A program made the translations under genes and the position numbers. The notes below the pieces were generated by a model. That model saw only the letters and a list, made by a program, of their open reading frames with translations, had not been told where the DNA came from and ran no database searches. Positions 16,838-26,238 of a stretch of 64,000 nt of DNA are shown here, piece after piece. The stretch is from the NCBI RefSeq assembly GCF_001747105.1, contig NZ_MDGQ01000005.1, positions 248,001 to 312,000 of the forward strand, read 5' to 3'. The stretch comes from Roseivirga misakiensis. GTDB taxonomy: Bacteria; Bacteroidota; Bacteroidia; Cytophagales; Cyclobacteriaceae. Position 1 is the first letter of the stretch, and each line of letters opens with the position of its first letter.

Positions 16838-17509
16838 TTAATAGTTTCTTGACCCGAAAATCGCGCTACCAATTCGCACCATTGTGCTTCCACTAGCACA
16901 AGCAATTTTATAGTCACCCGTCATACCCATCGACAATTCTTCCATCGATACATTTGGTAATGAAATGTTCGACTTTATGGTTTCAAAAAGCCCTCTTAAC
17001 CCTTTAAATTCTTGATCTACCTGTTGTTCATTACTCGTATTTGTCGCCATACCCATCAACCCTACAATCTTGACGTTTTCCAGCGACCTCAATTCATCAC
17101 TATTCAGGAATTCGAAAAGCTCAGTTTCATCAAAGCCGAACTTACTTTCTTCTTGGGCGATGTGTACTTGAAGCAGACAATTAATAACCCGATCATTTTT
17201 CAGCGCCTGCTTGTTGATTTCTTTTAATAACCTTGGGCTATCCACGGCATGAATCAAGTGAATAAAAGGTGCAATGTACTTTACTTTATTCCGCTGCAAA
17301 TGGCCGATCATATGCCACATGATATCTTTTGGAAGCTCCTCAGATTTTGTCACTAGCTCTTGAACTTTATTTTCGCCAAAATGGCGCTGTTCTGCTTCAT
17401 AAGCCTGTAACAAATCCTCCATTGGCTTAGTCTTACTGACGGCAATAAGCTTTGTATCAGTAGGAGAAAGTAGTTTATTGAAGCTTTTTATATTCTCTGC
17501 AATTGCCAT
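16838..17509 (-). CDS. YggS/PLPBP family PLP homeostasis protein
   Basis: This 223-residue, single-domain alanine-racemase-like barrel binds PLP but has no known enzyme activity; it balances vitamin B6 and amino-acid pools. The PLP lysine is K26 in AVSKTKP. HFGENKVQEL, WHMIGHLQRNKVKY and the C-terminal LSMGMTGDYKIA and GSTMVRIGSAIFG are the usual family motifs. The 117-nt gap upstream (shared with the divergent GH3 gene) carries TATCTTTG at 17543-17550 on the plus strand. Confidence 0.93.
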   Translation of the reverse strand: MAIAENIKSFNKLLSPTDTKLIAVSKTKPMEDLLQAYEAEQRHFGENKVQELVTKSEELPKDIMWHMIGHLQRNKVKYIAPFIHLIHAVDSPRLLKEINKQALKNDRVINCLLQVHIAQEESKFGFDETELFEFLNSDELRSLENVKIVGLMGMATNTSNEQQVDQEFKGLRGLFETIKSNISLPNVSMEELSMGMTGDYKIACASGSTMVRIGSAIFGSRNY

Positions 17510-17626
17510 AGCTTGGAAATACGGTCGAGTTTAGATTTATACTATCTTTGAACAATTATTCAGTGTGTCAAAGTTAGTATATTTTGTCCGCTGAATACTG
17601 TCATTTTCTAGAGAAGAAAGTAAGGA

Positions 17627-19171
17627 ATGCCGATAATTGGATCAATATTAAAGAAAGGTATCAAGCTTCGTGAGACATTGGAGCAAGACTACACTTCCCC
17701 GTACGATTTACAGAAAAAGGAGCTTTCTAAGCTATTGATCAGTGCACGCAATACACAATTCGGTCGAGAATACGACTTTCATAGCGTTTTAGAAAAATTC
17801 AGGAGTTCAGGTCCACACGATTTCTTTGAGCAGTTTAAAGCTAATGTTCCAGTTTCGGATTATGATAAAATGAACGATGATTGGTGGCGTAAAACTCGAG
17901 ACGGCGAAGCAGATGTGAGTTGGCCAGGCAAGACTAAGTTTTTTGCTTTAAGTTCTGGTACATCAGGGGCAGCGTCTAAATATATTCCCGTAACTAAGGA
18001 TATGACCCGCCAAATCCGTAAAACAGGAACAAGGCATATTTACACCCTTTCGAAGTACGATTTGCCAGATAAATTCTTTCAGTCTGGTATGCTTATGCTT
18101 GGTGGAAGTACAGCGCTAAATTTTTCTGGAAACTACTATTACGGCGACCTCAGTGGGATCACCACAGGTCAACTGCCAGTTTGGATACAAGGCTTTTCTA
18201 GACCAACACCAAAAATCAAGAAACATAAAGATTGGGAAACCAAGCTTGAAGAAATTGTAGAGTCTGCACCCAAATGGAATATCGGTATGATTGTAGGTGT
18301 GCCAGCTTGGATGACGATCTTGATAGAGCGAATTATTAAGCGTTATGGCTTGAATAATATCCATGACATTTGGCCAAACTTAGAGGCCTTTGTACATGGA
18401 GGAGTCGCTTTTGAGCCATATAAAAAGAGTTTTGATAAGTTACTAGGGCGCCCGATTCATTATATCGAGACATATTTAGCTTCTGAAGGTTTTATCGCTT
18501 TTCAGGATGCTCCTAATAAGCGATCCATGCGGTTAATGCTCAATGGAGGAATATTCCATGAGTTTGTACCCTTTAATGAGCAAAACTTTGATGAAGATGG
18601 GCAGATCGTGGATAATCCTGAAACCCTGATGATCGATCAAGTCGAAGAAGGAAAGGATTATGCGCTTCTTATTTCCACTTGTTCTGGTGCTTGGCGCTAC
18701 ATGATAGGAGACACTATCCAATTCTTGAATAAGCGTAACTCAGAAATTATCATCACAGGAAGAACAAAACATTTCTTAAGTCTCTGTGGTGAGCATTTAT
18801 CGGTCGATAATATGAATAGAGCCATAGAAATGGCTTCGACTGAATTCAATATCGGAATAAAGGAATTCACTGTGGCAGGTGTTCCTGATGGTAAACTCTT
18901 TGCCCATCACTGGTATATCGGTACCGATGATGAGGTCGAGGAAACTGCCTTAATGGAGAGAATCGATCAGTGTTTAAAAGAACTTAATGACGATTATGGA
19001 GTTGAACGTCAGCATGCATTGAAAAATGTGAGACTTGAGGTACTACCAACTGAGGTTTTCTATGACTGGCTTAGATCCGAAGGTAAAGAGGGTGGTCAAA
19101 CCAAATTTCCCCGTGTACTAAAGAAAGAAAAATTAGAGAGTTGGACGACTTTTGTGACGGAGCAAGTCTAG
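17627..19171 (+). CDS. GH3-family acyl-acid amido synthetase (bacterial 'GH3 auxin-responsive' protein)
   Basis: This 514-residue protein belongs to the GH3 branch of the adenylating superfamily. Plant GH3 enzymes activate carboxylic acids such as indole-acetate or jasmonate with ATP and join them to amino acids. All three ATP motifs are present: SSGTSG at 109-114 with KYIPVT after it, ETYLASEGFIAFQD near 290, and YMIGDTIQF near 360, followed by ITGRTKHFLSLCGEHL. No signal peptide is seen, so it acts in the cytoplasm. The acid and amine substrates in bacteria are unknown. A LysE-type exporter follows after 6 nt, which suggests a product or amino acid is exported. TATCTTTG at 17543-17550 is a possible -7 element, without a good -33 partner. 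Confidence 0.88.
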   Translation: MPIIGSILKKGIKLRETLEQDYTSPYDLQKKELSKLLISARNTQFGREYDFHSVLEKFRSSGPHDFFEQFKANVPVSDYDKMNDDWWRKTRDGEADVSWPGKTKFFALSSGTSGAASKYIPVTKDMTRQIRKTGTRHIYTLSKYDLPDKFFQSGMLMLGGSTALNFSGNYYYGDLSGITTGQLPVWIQGFSRPTPKIKKHKDWETKLEEIVESAPKWNIGMIVGVPAWMTILIERIIKRYGLNNIHDIWPNLEAFVHGGVAFEPYKKSFDKLLGRPIHYIETYLASEGFIAFQDAPNKRSMRLMLNGGIFHEFVPFNEQNFDEDGQIVDNPETLMIDQVEEGKDYALLISTCSGAWRYMIGDTIQFLNKRNSEIIITGRTKHFLSLCGEHLSVDNMNRAIEMASTEFNIGIKEFTVAGVPDGKLFAHHWYIGTDDEVEETALMERIDQCLKELNDDYGVERQHALKNVRLEVLPTEVFYDWLRSEGKEGGQTKFPRVLKKEKLESWTTFVTEQV

Positions 19172-19177
19172 AGGAGC

Positions 19178-19813
19178 ATGGATATAATCATTAATGGCTT
19201 ACTTTATGGATTGCTGCTGTGCGTTTTAATCGGTCCAGTCTTTTTCGCATTGATTCAAAACTCTATTGAAAAAGGGTTTTTCTCTGGATTTTTTATGGCA
19301 GTTGGGATCGCGCTCAGCGATAGTATCTACATTGTGGTCACTTATCTAGGTGTATCCCAATTCGTCGATAATCCATCATTCAATATGTGGCTAGGTGGCA
19401 TAGGAGGTACAATTATGCTCGTATTTGGGTTCGTGTACCTATTGAAACCTATTCCCACCAAAGGGTTGAAACAATTGCATGCCGAAGAGACCAAATGGTT
19501 TCAACAGATTGTAAAAGGATTCGCGTTAAACGGTATTAACCCTTTTGTACTCATTTTCTGGATAGGTATTATGAGCAAAGTCACGTTGGATATGGCCTAT
19601 AATACCAATCAAGCGATCTATTTCTTTATAGTGGTGATTGCTACAGTATTTTCAGTAGATGTACTGAAGGCACATTTTGCGGTAAAGCTAAGCCAGATTG
19701 TGACCCCAAGGTTTATGAAAATTATGAATCGCGTGGTAGGCGTAGCCCTCATTGTTTTTAGTCTTAGACTATTCAATTTCGTGTTGGAGGGTTACGACAT
19801 TCATTTGTTCTAG
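19178..19813 (+). CDS. LysE-family amino acid / metabolite exporter
   Basis: This 211-residue protein has five to six membrane helices. GLLYGLLLCVLIGPVFFALI at the N-terminus contains the LysE/RhtB GP motif, and a second conserved segment, GFALNGINPFVLIFWIG, lies near 113. LysE proteins export amino acids or small metabolites by proton antiport. AGGAG, overlapping the stop of GH3, lies just before the ATG, one of the few clear Shine-Dalgarno sites here. Co-transcription with GH3 is nearly certain. Confidence 0.87.
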   Translation: MDIIINGLLYGLLLCVLIGPVFFALIQNSIEKGFFSGFFMAVGIALSDSIYIVVTYLGVSQFVDNPSFNMWLGGIGGTIMLVFGFVYLLKPIPTKGLKQLHAEETKWFQQIVKGFALNGINPFVLIFWIGIMSKVTLDMAYNTNQAIYFFIVVIATVFSVDVLKAHFAVKLSQIVTPRFMKIMNRVVGVALIVFSLRLFNFVLEGYDIHLF

Positions 19814-19870
19814 TCCGTTTTAAACTCTTTTTGAGCTAATGAGTTAAGGTTTCATAGATTTCTATTTGCT

Positions 19871-20467
19871 ATGAAGAAGTACCTACTCGTCATTTCCATT
19901 TTCACCCTATTTACGTTTGATGCCGTAGCACAAACTTCCGAATTGACGGAGTTTAACCAAGAGCGCTTGCATGTCAATAAAATCGGAATGATGGTTTTAG
20001 GAGGCTGGGCGTTGGGTAATATGGCGACTAATGGAGTGCTACTAAGAAACCCCTCTTCAAATGAGCAAGCCCATTTCTACAGAATGAATATTTTCTGGAA
20101 TGTAGTGAACTTAGCCCTAGCGGTACCTGGTTTCAGGCATTCCATCATCACAGATCCGTCGTCTCTCTCGCTGGCAGAAACAACGGCTGAGTTTCATCAA
20201 ATGAGCAAGATAGTGCTCATGAATGCCGCGCTTGACGTGGCATATATTACAGGAGGTTATCTCATGCGGGAAATGGCTAAAACTCGACCTAATAAGCAAG
20301 ATATATTGCGTGGGTATGGAAAGTCATTGATACTTCAAGGAGGCTTTCTACTCGCCTTCGATGCCGTCTTATTTCTTGCCCTTCAATCAAAGAGTAAAGG
20401 GTTGACCAGTTTGTTAGATAAAGTGACAATTACGCCAGAAAGCGTTGGATTAGTCTTTAGGTTTTAG
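19871..20467 (+). CDS. Secreted/membrane hypothetical protein
   Basis: This 198-residue protein has a signal peptide ending near AVAQ (residue 21) and at least three to four hydrophobic segments afterwards (about 36-55, 72-88, 112-130, 150-172). ERLHVNKIGMMVLGGWALGN and FYRMNIFWNVVNLALA look like conserved cores of a Bacteroidota family, but I do not recognise a named function. It stands 57 nt after lysE and may be read from it. The last four bases overlap the convergent VWA gene's stop (TTAG shared). Confidence 0.65.
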   Translation: MKKYLLVISIFTLFTFDAVAQTSELTEFNQERLHVNKIGMMVLGGWALGNMATNGVLLRNPSSNEQAHFYRMNIFWNVVNLALAVPGFRHSIITDPSSLSLAETTAEFHQMSKIVLMNAALDVAYITGGYLMREMAKTRPNKQDILRGYGKSLILQGGFLLAFDAVLFLALQSKSKGLTSLLDKVTITPESVGLVFRF

Positions 20468-21513
20468 TCCTCTAAAATATTGCTGATAAAAGTACTTTTC
20501 GAGAGCAAGTAAAGGATAAAAAACACGATACCCCAACTCAAGTAGATAGCGTAAAAATCAGTGGTATTCTTGTAACGTGTTTCCTTAATTTCTGCCTTCT
20601 CATATTCGTCAATTAAACCGAATACATTGGCTAGTGCTTGGTTATCGGAAACTCGGTAAAACTGCCCAGACCCTATTTTGGCAATCTCTCGGAGCGTTGT
20701 CTCATCCAGTGTGTTTTCCACATAATTTGGTCTGCCAAAGAAGTCTTTTCCAAACGGCACCTTACCTTCTTTGCCTATACCAATCGTATAAATTTTAATG
20801 TCGTAAGCAGCGGCTAATTCAGCGGCGGTAATTGGGTCGATGTTACCCGCGGTATTATCACCATCTGATAGCAAAATCATCACTTTTGAGGCAGCTTCAG
20901 ACTCCCGCATTCTGTTAGTGCCAACTGCAATAGCACTGCCTATGGCTGTTCCGCGATTCTCGATTTTATTGAAGTCAATCTCTTCTTCAATAAACTTATA
21001 TAACAACTCATAATCGGTAGTGAGCGGCGACAATGAGTAGGCATCGCCGGAGAATATGACTAGACCTATTCTGTCTTGCTGTCTACCCTCAATAAAGGTT
21101 CGGGCGGTACGTTTCGCCGCTTCAAGTCTATTTGGCTTAAAGTCCTCGATTTGCATAGACTCGGAAATATCAATCACCAAAGCAATATCAATACCCTCAG
21201 ACCATTGTTCTACTTGTTCGTTGGTACGTTGCGGTCTGGCCAATGCGGTGAGTAATAAGATTAAAGCCAAAGCCATAAGTGCATTTGGAATAAACCTTAA
21301 GTAGCTTGTCCAGTGCTTCGAAAGCTCCTTTTTAGGTAAAGCAACGGGTAGCTTTTGTTTTATTTTACTACCGATAAGCCACTTCATTACAAAAAGTAAT
21401 AGCACCAGTGGAATGGCATACAGTACAAAGAAGAATTCCCAATCAAATGATTTGAAAGCAGTAGGAGTGAACCACTCCAATGAATACCATTTATAAAGCG
21501 TTTGGTCAAGCAT
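20464..21513 (-). CDS. VWA-domain membrane protein (BatA-like)
   Basis: This 349-residue protein has two N-terminal membrane helices (about 26-47 and 72-92), a von Willebrand A domain (about 105-300) and a final membrane helix (about 322-342). The metal-ion MIDAS site is intact: DISES at 115-119, a Thr in PLTTDY, and Asp in LLSDGDNT. BatA-type proteins work with DUF58 proteins and MoxR ATPases in Bacteroidota envelope maintenance. It overlaps the preceding gene by 8 bp. Only one VWA gene is present, where many relatives carry BatA and BatB. Confidence 0.85.
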   Translation of the reverse strand: MLDQTLYKWYSLEWFTPTAFKSFDWEFFFVLYAIPLVLLLFVMKWLIGSKIKQKLPVALPKKELSKHWTSYLRFIPNALMALALILLLTALARPQRTNEQVEQWSEGIDIALVIDISESMQIEDFKPNRLEAAKRTARTFIEGRQQDRIGLVIFSGDAYSLSPLTTDYELLYKFIEEEIDFNKIENRGTAIGSAIAVGTNRMRESEAASKVMILLSDGDNTAGNIDPITAAELAAAYDIKIYTIGIGKEGKVPFGKDFFGRPNYVENTLDETTLREIAKIGSGQFYRVSDNQALANVFGLIDEYEKAEIKETRYKNTTDFYAIYLSWGIVFFILYLLSKSTFISNILED

Positions 21514-22399
21514 TCTTGATTCCCTCCGTTACGTGATTATATCTGTCTTCCGAATAGTCCTTTAAAAACTCAAAATCGTTTTGCAAAGCAGTCACTTCCA
21601 CAGGACTGTAAATGTTTTTATCGATAGACTTGAGCGTTTCCTCTAATGAACCATTTTCCTGAATACTTACGAGCTCTTTGGTAGTGAGTTTGGTGTATGG
21701 AATCTTTTCCAATTTCTCCATATAGCTTTTCCAGAACTTCAATACAGATTCAATTTTCATCTTAGACGTATCTGCATTTAAATGTTCAATTTCTTGATCA
21801 AACTCTAATTTGAACTTGGCGAGTTGCTTCTTTAAACGGTAAAGCTTGATCCGTTTTTTCAACTCTTTTCCCCAAACGATCAATACCACTAGCGTTATAA
21901 ACCCAAGTGTAACCAAGCCTACTACCCAATAAGGATAATTAAACTGTAATGAAGTCGGCTGATATGCTGATGTCTCTGCCATACTTACCGAATCTGGCAT
22001 TATGGTGACCACCTGATTTAAAATAATTGAATCTATGTCGCTGAAAAGTTCTAGGCTATCGGAACCTGTGTCTAGAAAAACAGGTAAACTTAAACGTTGT
22101 ACAGTGTCTATTTCAAATGTAGCTAAACGATAAACCGCACTGTCAATACTATTAATTGAATCTGATTCCGTGTCGAAATAATCTTTCCCCAAAAGTTCAA
22201 AAGGGGAGAAATCAAACAAGGAATCAGGAAAAATGACCTTTCGATTCTTGCGATCTTTATAGCTCAAAGAGTACACTACCGACTCTCCAATTTTCACACT
22301 ATCCTTCAGGAAATAGCCATAGGGCTTATTGTCCTGCCCGTGGGCAGCACTTATTAAAACAGTAACTAATACTAGGAGTCCAAAAAACCTTCTAATCAC
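21506..22399 (-). CDS. Bat-operon membrane protein (hypothetical, BatD-position)
   Basis: This 297-residue protein has a signal peptide (ending near AHGQ, residue 21), a beta-rich periplasmic part, one membrane helix (about 155-177) and a long charged, helical cytoplasmic tail. It sits between the DUF58 and VWA genes, overlapping each by 8 bp, which is where BatD-like partners are usually found, but it is shorter than a typical BatD. The start is GTG (22399-22397). Function is inferred only from position. Confidence 0.7.
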   Translation of the reverse strand: MIRRFFGLLVLVTVLISAAHGQDNKPYGYFLKDSVKIGESVVYSLSYKDRKNRKVIFPDSLFDFSPFELLGKDYFDTESDSINSIDSAVYRLATFEIDTVQRLSLPVFLDTGSDSLELFSDIDSIILNQVVTIMPDSVSMAETSAYQPTSLQFNYPYWVVGLVTLGFITLVVLIVWGKELKKRIKLYRLKKQLAKFKLEFDQEIEHLNADTSKMKIESVLKFWKSYMEKLEKIPYTKLTTKELVSIQENGSLEETLKSIDKNIYSPVEVTALQNDFEFLKDYSEDRYNHVTEGIKNA

Positions 22400-23270
22400 G
22401 TTTCATCGTTTTATTCCTGATCATAAAGAGCTTAATCAATTGCGGGACGTAATTGTCTTTTGTATTAATCTCTAAGTAGTTGATCTGGTGTTTTTTGCAA
22501 AATTTTTCTAATTCACCCTTGTTGGCACTATAGGTTTTTTCGAGCTTATTTCTGAAGTCTTTAGAAGAGGTATTTACCCAAACTGTCTTTTGATTCTCTT
22601 TGTCATAAACAGGTACAATGCCCAAGTTTGGTAAATGCGTTTCGCGATCGTCCTTTAGATGAATAACAACAACATCGTGTCTCTTGGCAATTAAACGCAA
22701 GCTTTGTTCGTAACCCTCGTCGATAAAGTCAGAGATAATTAGAATAACACTCTTTTTATGAATGATTTCCAATGCCCTTTTTAAGCCTTCGTCAATTTTG
22801 GTTCTAGTAGATTTTGGTTTGTGATTGTATAACTCATGAATGATAGCATAGCCATGTTTTACACCTTTGCCCGACTTCATGTATTTCTCTTTTTGGTCAG
22901 AGAAAGTTAAAAGACCAACACGATTTTGCTGTTTGATGGCAGCTAGCGTCAGCACGCCAGTAATTTCTTTACCAATGTCTACTTTTTGAGCACCAGGATT
23001 ACCGATCTCCTGAGAAGCACTAACGTCCAGCAAGAAAAAAACAGTTTGTTCCTTTTCTTCCTTGAAAGTCTTTACAAATGTACCATGACCTTTCGCAGAT
23101 ACATTCCAGTCAATACTCCGCGTGTCATCACCATATTGGTATTCACGTACACCGTCGAACTCCATACCTGAGCCCTTGAAAATAGAGTGAAAATCACCCT
23201 GCATTCGCGAATTGATGGCTTTTCTAATTTGTATTTCGTACTTCCTAAGTTTGGAAATAATATGCTCCAT
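22392..23270 (-). CDS. DUF58 domain protein
   Basis: This 292-residue protein has the DUF58 signature at residues 36-53: EFDGVREYQYGDDTRSIDW. A VWA-like fold follows, with FFLLDVSAS (MIDAS-like) and VILIISDFID. DUF58 proteins pair with a MoxR ATPase and VWA proteins. No moxR gene is in the window; the divergent neighbour is DUF4296. An exact -7 element (TATTTTTG) is just upstream. Confidence 0.9.
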   Translation of the reverse strand: MEHIISKLRKYEIQIRKAINSRMQGDFHSIFKGSGMEFDGVREYQYGDDTRSIDWNVSAKGHGTFVKTFKEEKEQTVFFLLDVSASQEIGNPGAQKVDIGKEITGVLTLAAIKQQNRVGLLTFSDQKEKYMKSGKGVKHGYAIIHELYNHKPKSTRTKIDEGLKRALEIIHKKSVILIISDFIDEGYEQSLRLIAKRHDVVVIHLKDDRETHLPNLGIVPVYDKENQKTVWVNTSSKDFRNKLEKTYSANKGELEKFCKKHQINYLEINTKDNYVPQLIKLFMIRNKTMKRD

Positions 23271-23280
23271 AATAAAGAGT

Positions 23281-23288
23281 CAAAAATA
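23281..23288 (-). promoter_or_regulatory. -7 promoter element TATTTTTG upstream of the Bat-like operon
   Basis: Read on the minus strand, 23288-23281 is TATTTTTG, an exact TAnnTTTG. It ends 11 nt before the ATG at 23270, so the leader would be only a few nt. No TTG is at the expected -33 distance. Confidence 0.4.
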
Positions 23289-23421
23289 TGACTTATTTGA
23301 GTTCTGAAAAGGCCTTTGCTTCTTAATTTTGGTTAATTCTTGGGGTTTTCCTCCGTCATATCCTTTACTTTTACATCTCGTAAGAATAAAGAGTTGTCGA
23401 AATTAACTTGGACGAGCTGAG

Positions 23422-23778
23422 GTGAAAAAGGTTTTTTTATATGTGGTTGTTATAATTGTTTTTTCCTGTGGGAAAAAAGAAGAAGGGCCAGCGGATATTT
23501 TGAGCCAAGAGCAGATGGTTTCTCTCTTGATAGATATTCGCGAAGCAGAAGGAAAAGTTGCCACGGTAACCATTAGCAAAGACTCTGCAAACATAGTTTA
23601 CAAGGAACTGGAAAGAAGGATTTTTGAAAAACAGCAAGTCGATTCAGCACTTTACCAAAAGAGTTACGATTATTATCTATTACATACCAAGAAATTTATT
23701 GAAATCACCAACGTGGTGATCGATAGCTTAAAGATGAGGCAACAGTACCTTACTTCTGGCAGAAGGAGCTCAAAATAA
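23422..23778 (+). CDS. DUF4296 lipoprotein
   Basis: This 118-residue lipoprotein has a short signal ending in the lipobox FSC (Cys16) and an alpha-helical body with LLIDIREAEGKVATV, matching DUF4296, a Bacteroidota family of unknown role. The start is GTG at 23422; the first residues MKKVFLYVVVII form the signal. Its TAA abuts the ATG of mutS2, so both form one operon. The 151-nt gap before it has no convincing TAnnTTTG on the plus strand. Confidence 0.85.
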   Translation: MKKVFLYVVVIIVFSCGKKEEGPADILSQEQMVSLLIDIREAEGKVATVTISKDSANIVYKELERRIFEKQQVDSALYQKSYDYYLLHTKKFIEITNVVIDSLKMRQQYLTSGRRSSK

Positions 23779-26148
23779 ATGCTTTACCCCAAAAATTTAG
23801 AGTCTAAGTTAGGATTCGATAAAATCAGATTAAGCCTTCAAGAAGCTTGTGAAAGCAACTTGGGCCATGAATTTGTTCATAAAATCAAATTCTCGTCCGA
23901 CCGAAATCTTATTGATAAATGGCTTTCCCAAACAGACGAGTTTGTCAGAATAATTGAAAGTGGAGACCTCTTTCCCAACTCCAATTACATTGACATTTCT
24001 ACTTATTTCAATAAAGCAAGAGTAGAGAATTCGCATTTGGCCGAAGAGGAGTTTTTTGACATCGTTTTGACCCTGAAAACGCTGAATCGGTGTCTTGATT
24101 TTTTTAGAGAAAAACATGAAGATTACCCTGTCCTTTCTGAGCTGACGCATCCGGTATATTTTAATGAAAACTTACTTTGGTCGATTGACAAAGTTTTTGA
24201 TGAACGCGGAAAGCTAAAAGATAATGCGAGCGATAAACTTTATCAATTAAGAAAAGCGATCGCTTCACAAAGGCAACGCTTAAGAGGTTCCCTTGATCGG
24301 ATAATTTCTCATGCTAAAAAAGAAGGTTATACTCCAGACGACCTTTCTATAACGATTAGAAATGGCCGAATGGTAATCCCACTTTATGTGGAACATAAAA
24401 GACGAATTAAAGGTCTTGTACATGGCGAGTCGGCCACGGGCCAAACCGTCTACTTAGAACCAAATGAAGTTTTTGAAATCAATAATGAGGTTCAAGAACT
24501 AGAATACGCTGAGCAAAGAGAGGTGGTGAGAATACTCACGGAGTTAACCGATCTTTTACGTCCAGAGATAGAGAGCCTTCAAGGCATTATGAAATTTCTG
24601 GGCCTCATTGACTTTATTAGAGCAAAGGCACGTTACGCATTGAGCATTGAAGCCTGTAAGCCTCAATGGTCTGAGATGAGGAGCTTTGATTGGTTGAAAG
24701 CAAGGCACCCTTTACTCTTACAAAAGCATAAGGAGCTTAATAAACCTGTGGTCCCTTTAACAATCGGACTAAATGGAGAAGAGAGAATAGTTATCATTTC
24801 AGGGCCAAATGCAGGTGGAAAAAGTGTTTGTTTAAAAACCGTTGGCCTGCTGCAATATATGTTTCAGTGTGGCCTTTTAGTCTCGGTAGATGAAAGCTCC
24901 ACGTTTACGCTTTTTAGGGATTTGTTTATTGATATTGGTGATGAACAGTCTATTGAAAATGACCTGAGTACCTATAGTTCTCACCTTATTAACATGAAAA
25001 ACTTACTCAGTCATGTCAATAAGAAGAGTCTCTTTCTAATCGATGAATTTGGAACAGGTACGGAGCCACAATATGGCGGTGCGATAGCCGAGGCGATTCT
25101 CATGGAATTGAACGCGGCCAAGGGAATGGGGGTTATTACGACCCACTACGGAAACTTAAAAGACTATGCCGATAAGAACGCTGGACTCGCGAACGGTGCC
25201 ATGCGCTATGATATCGGAAATTTACAGCCACTTTACGAATTAGAAGTTGGTAAACCAGGTAGCTCTTTTGCACTAGAGATTGCAACAAAAATCGGATTAC
25301 CGAAATCTACTATCGAGCAGGCAAAAAGAAGGGTCGGAGTGAAACAGGTCTCTGTAGATAAAATGCTTGGAGAACTACAATCTCAGAAGCAAGCAGTAGA
25401 CAAAGCAGCTGATCGATTAAAGTCCAGAGAAGTTGAATTAGAAGAACTGACCGCACAATACAGAGATTTAAAGACTCACCTAGAAAAACAAGAAAGAAAA
25501 GTACTGAACGCAGCCAAAAAAGAAGCCCAGTCTATCATTTCAAACGCGAATAAAGAAGTCGAAAAAGCTATTCGTGTGATAAAAGAAAAAGAGGCCGATA
25601 AACGTGTGGTAAAGGCACAGCGCGAAAAGCTTGATGATTTGAAAAGTAAGCATCAAGTGAAGGAGGCGTTAGCAAAAGCAGCCGATAATGTAGCTATTGA
25701 AGTTGGCGATTACGTGATGGTCAAAGGTCAGGAAACGGTTGGCCAAGTCGCTGCTATAAAAGGTAAGGATGCAGAATTAAAAATGGGTGCACTTACTTCT
25801 TTTGTGAAACTTAATCGACTAGAGAAAGTAAATCGAAAGGCGTATAAAAAGCAGGGGCAAAATCAGTCTTTCAGTAGTTTTGATTATACAGCAAAACGAG
25901 CCGGATTTTCGGCCAAGTTGGATATTAGAGGAAAACGAGCCGAAGAAGTTATTTCAATTTTAGATCAATGGCTCGATGAAGCGATTTTGTTGGACGAAAA
26001 AGAGCTTCAGATTCTTCATGGAAAAGGAAATGGAGTACTGAGGCAAGTAGCTAGAAACCACTTAAGCTCCTTTAAGCAAATTAGTAGTTTAAAAGACGAG
26101 CATGTGGATAGAGGCGGCGCTGGAATTACAGTCGTTCGCCTTAAATAA
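23779..26148 (+). CDS. mutS2: Endonuclease MutS2
   Basis: This 789-residue protein has the N-terminal core helices, the MutS ATPase (Walker A SGPNAGGKS at 341-349, then FIDIGDEQSIENDLSTYSSH and FLIDEFGTGTEP), a long coiled coil (about 520-640) and a C-terminal Smr nuclease domain (about 710-789) with LDIRGKRAEEV and LHGKGNGVLR. MutS2 resolves recombination or ribosome-collision structures rather than mismatch repair. It starts directly after DUF4296 and ends at a strong hairpin terminator. Confidence 0.95.
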   Translation: MLYPKNLESKLGFDKIRLSLQEACESNLGHEFVHKIKFSSDRNLIDKWLSQTDEFVRIIESGDLFPNSNYIDISTYFNKARVENSHLAEEEFFDIVLTLKTLNRCLDFFREKHEDYPVLSELTHPVYFNENLLWSIDKVFDERGKLKDNASDKLYQLRKAIASQRQRLRGSLDRIISHAKKEGYTPDDLSITIRNGRMVIPLYVEHKRRIKGLVHGESATGQTVYLEPNEVFEINNEVQELEYAEQREVVRILTELTDLLRPEIESLQGIMKFLGLIDFIRAKARYALSIEACKPQWSEMRSFDWLKARHPLLLQKHKELNKPVVPLTIGLNGEERIVIISGPNAGGKSVCLKTVGLLQYMFQCGLLVSVDESSTFTLFRDLFIDIGDEQSIENDLSTYSSHLINMKNLLSHVNKKSLFLIDEFGTGTEPQYGGAIAEAILMELNAAKGMGVITTHYGNLKDYADKNAGLANGAMRYDIGNLQPLYELEVGKPGSSFALEIATKIGLPKSTIEQAKRRVGVKQVSVDKMLGELQSQKQAVDKAADRLKSREVELEELTAQYRDLKTHLEKQERKVLNAAKKEAQSIISNANKEVEKAIRVIKEKEADKRVVKAQREKLDDLKSKHQVKEALAKAADNVAIEVGDYVMVKGQETVGQVAAIKGKDAELKMGALTSFVKLNRLEKVNRKAYKKQGQNQSFSSFDYTAKRAGFSAKLDIRGKRAEEVISILDQWLDEAILLDEKELQILHGKGNGVLRQVARNHLSSFKQISSLKDEHVDRGGAGITVVRLK

Positions 26149-26186
26149 TTGCAATTGGCTAAGCCTAACAAGGGGTGAATAAAATA

Positions 26187-26226
26187 AAAAGCCTTTCCGC
26201 ATTTGCGGAAAGGCTTAATTTTTTCT
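26187..26226. terminator. Strong bidirectional hairpin terminator between mutS2 and the convergent lipoprotein
   Basis: An 11-bp perfect stem (AGCCTTTCCGC at 26190-26200 and GCGGAAAGGCT at 26205-26215) has a loop of ATTT; flanking A and T residues extend it by 1-2 bp. A T-rich run follows on the plus strand (26218-26224) and, on the minus strand, TTTTTATTTTATT. It serves both convergent genes. Confidence 0.85.
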
Positions 26227-26238
26227 TTTAAGAATGGT

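Noticed and set aside
17543-17550. TATCTTTG as a certain promoter for GH3
   Set aside because: The -7 match is exact but the nearest upstream TTG is about 27 nt away, so it is left as a remark.
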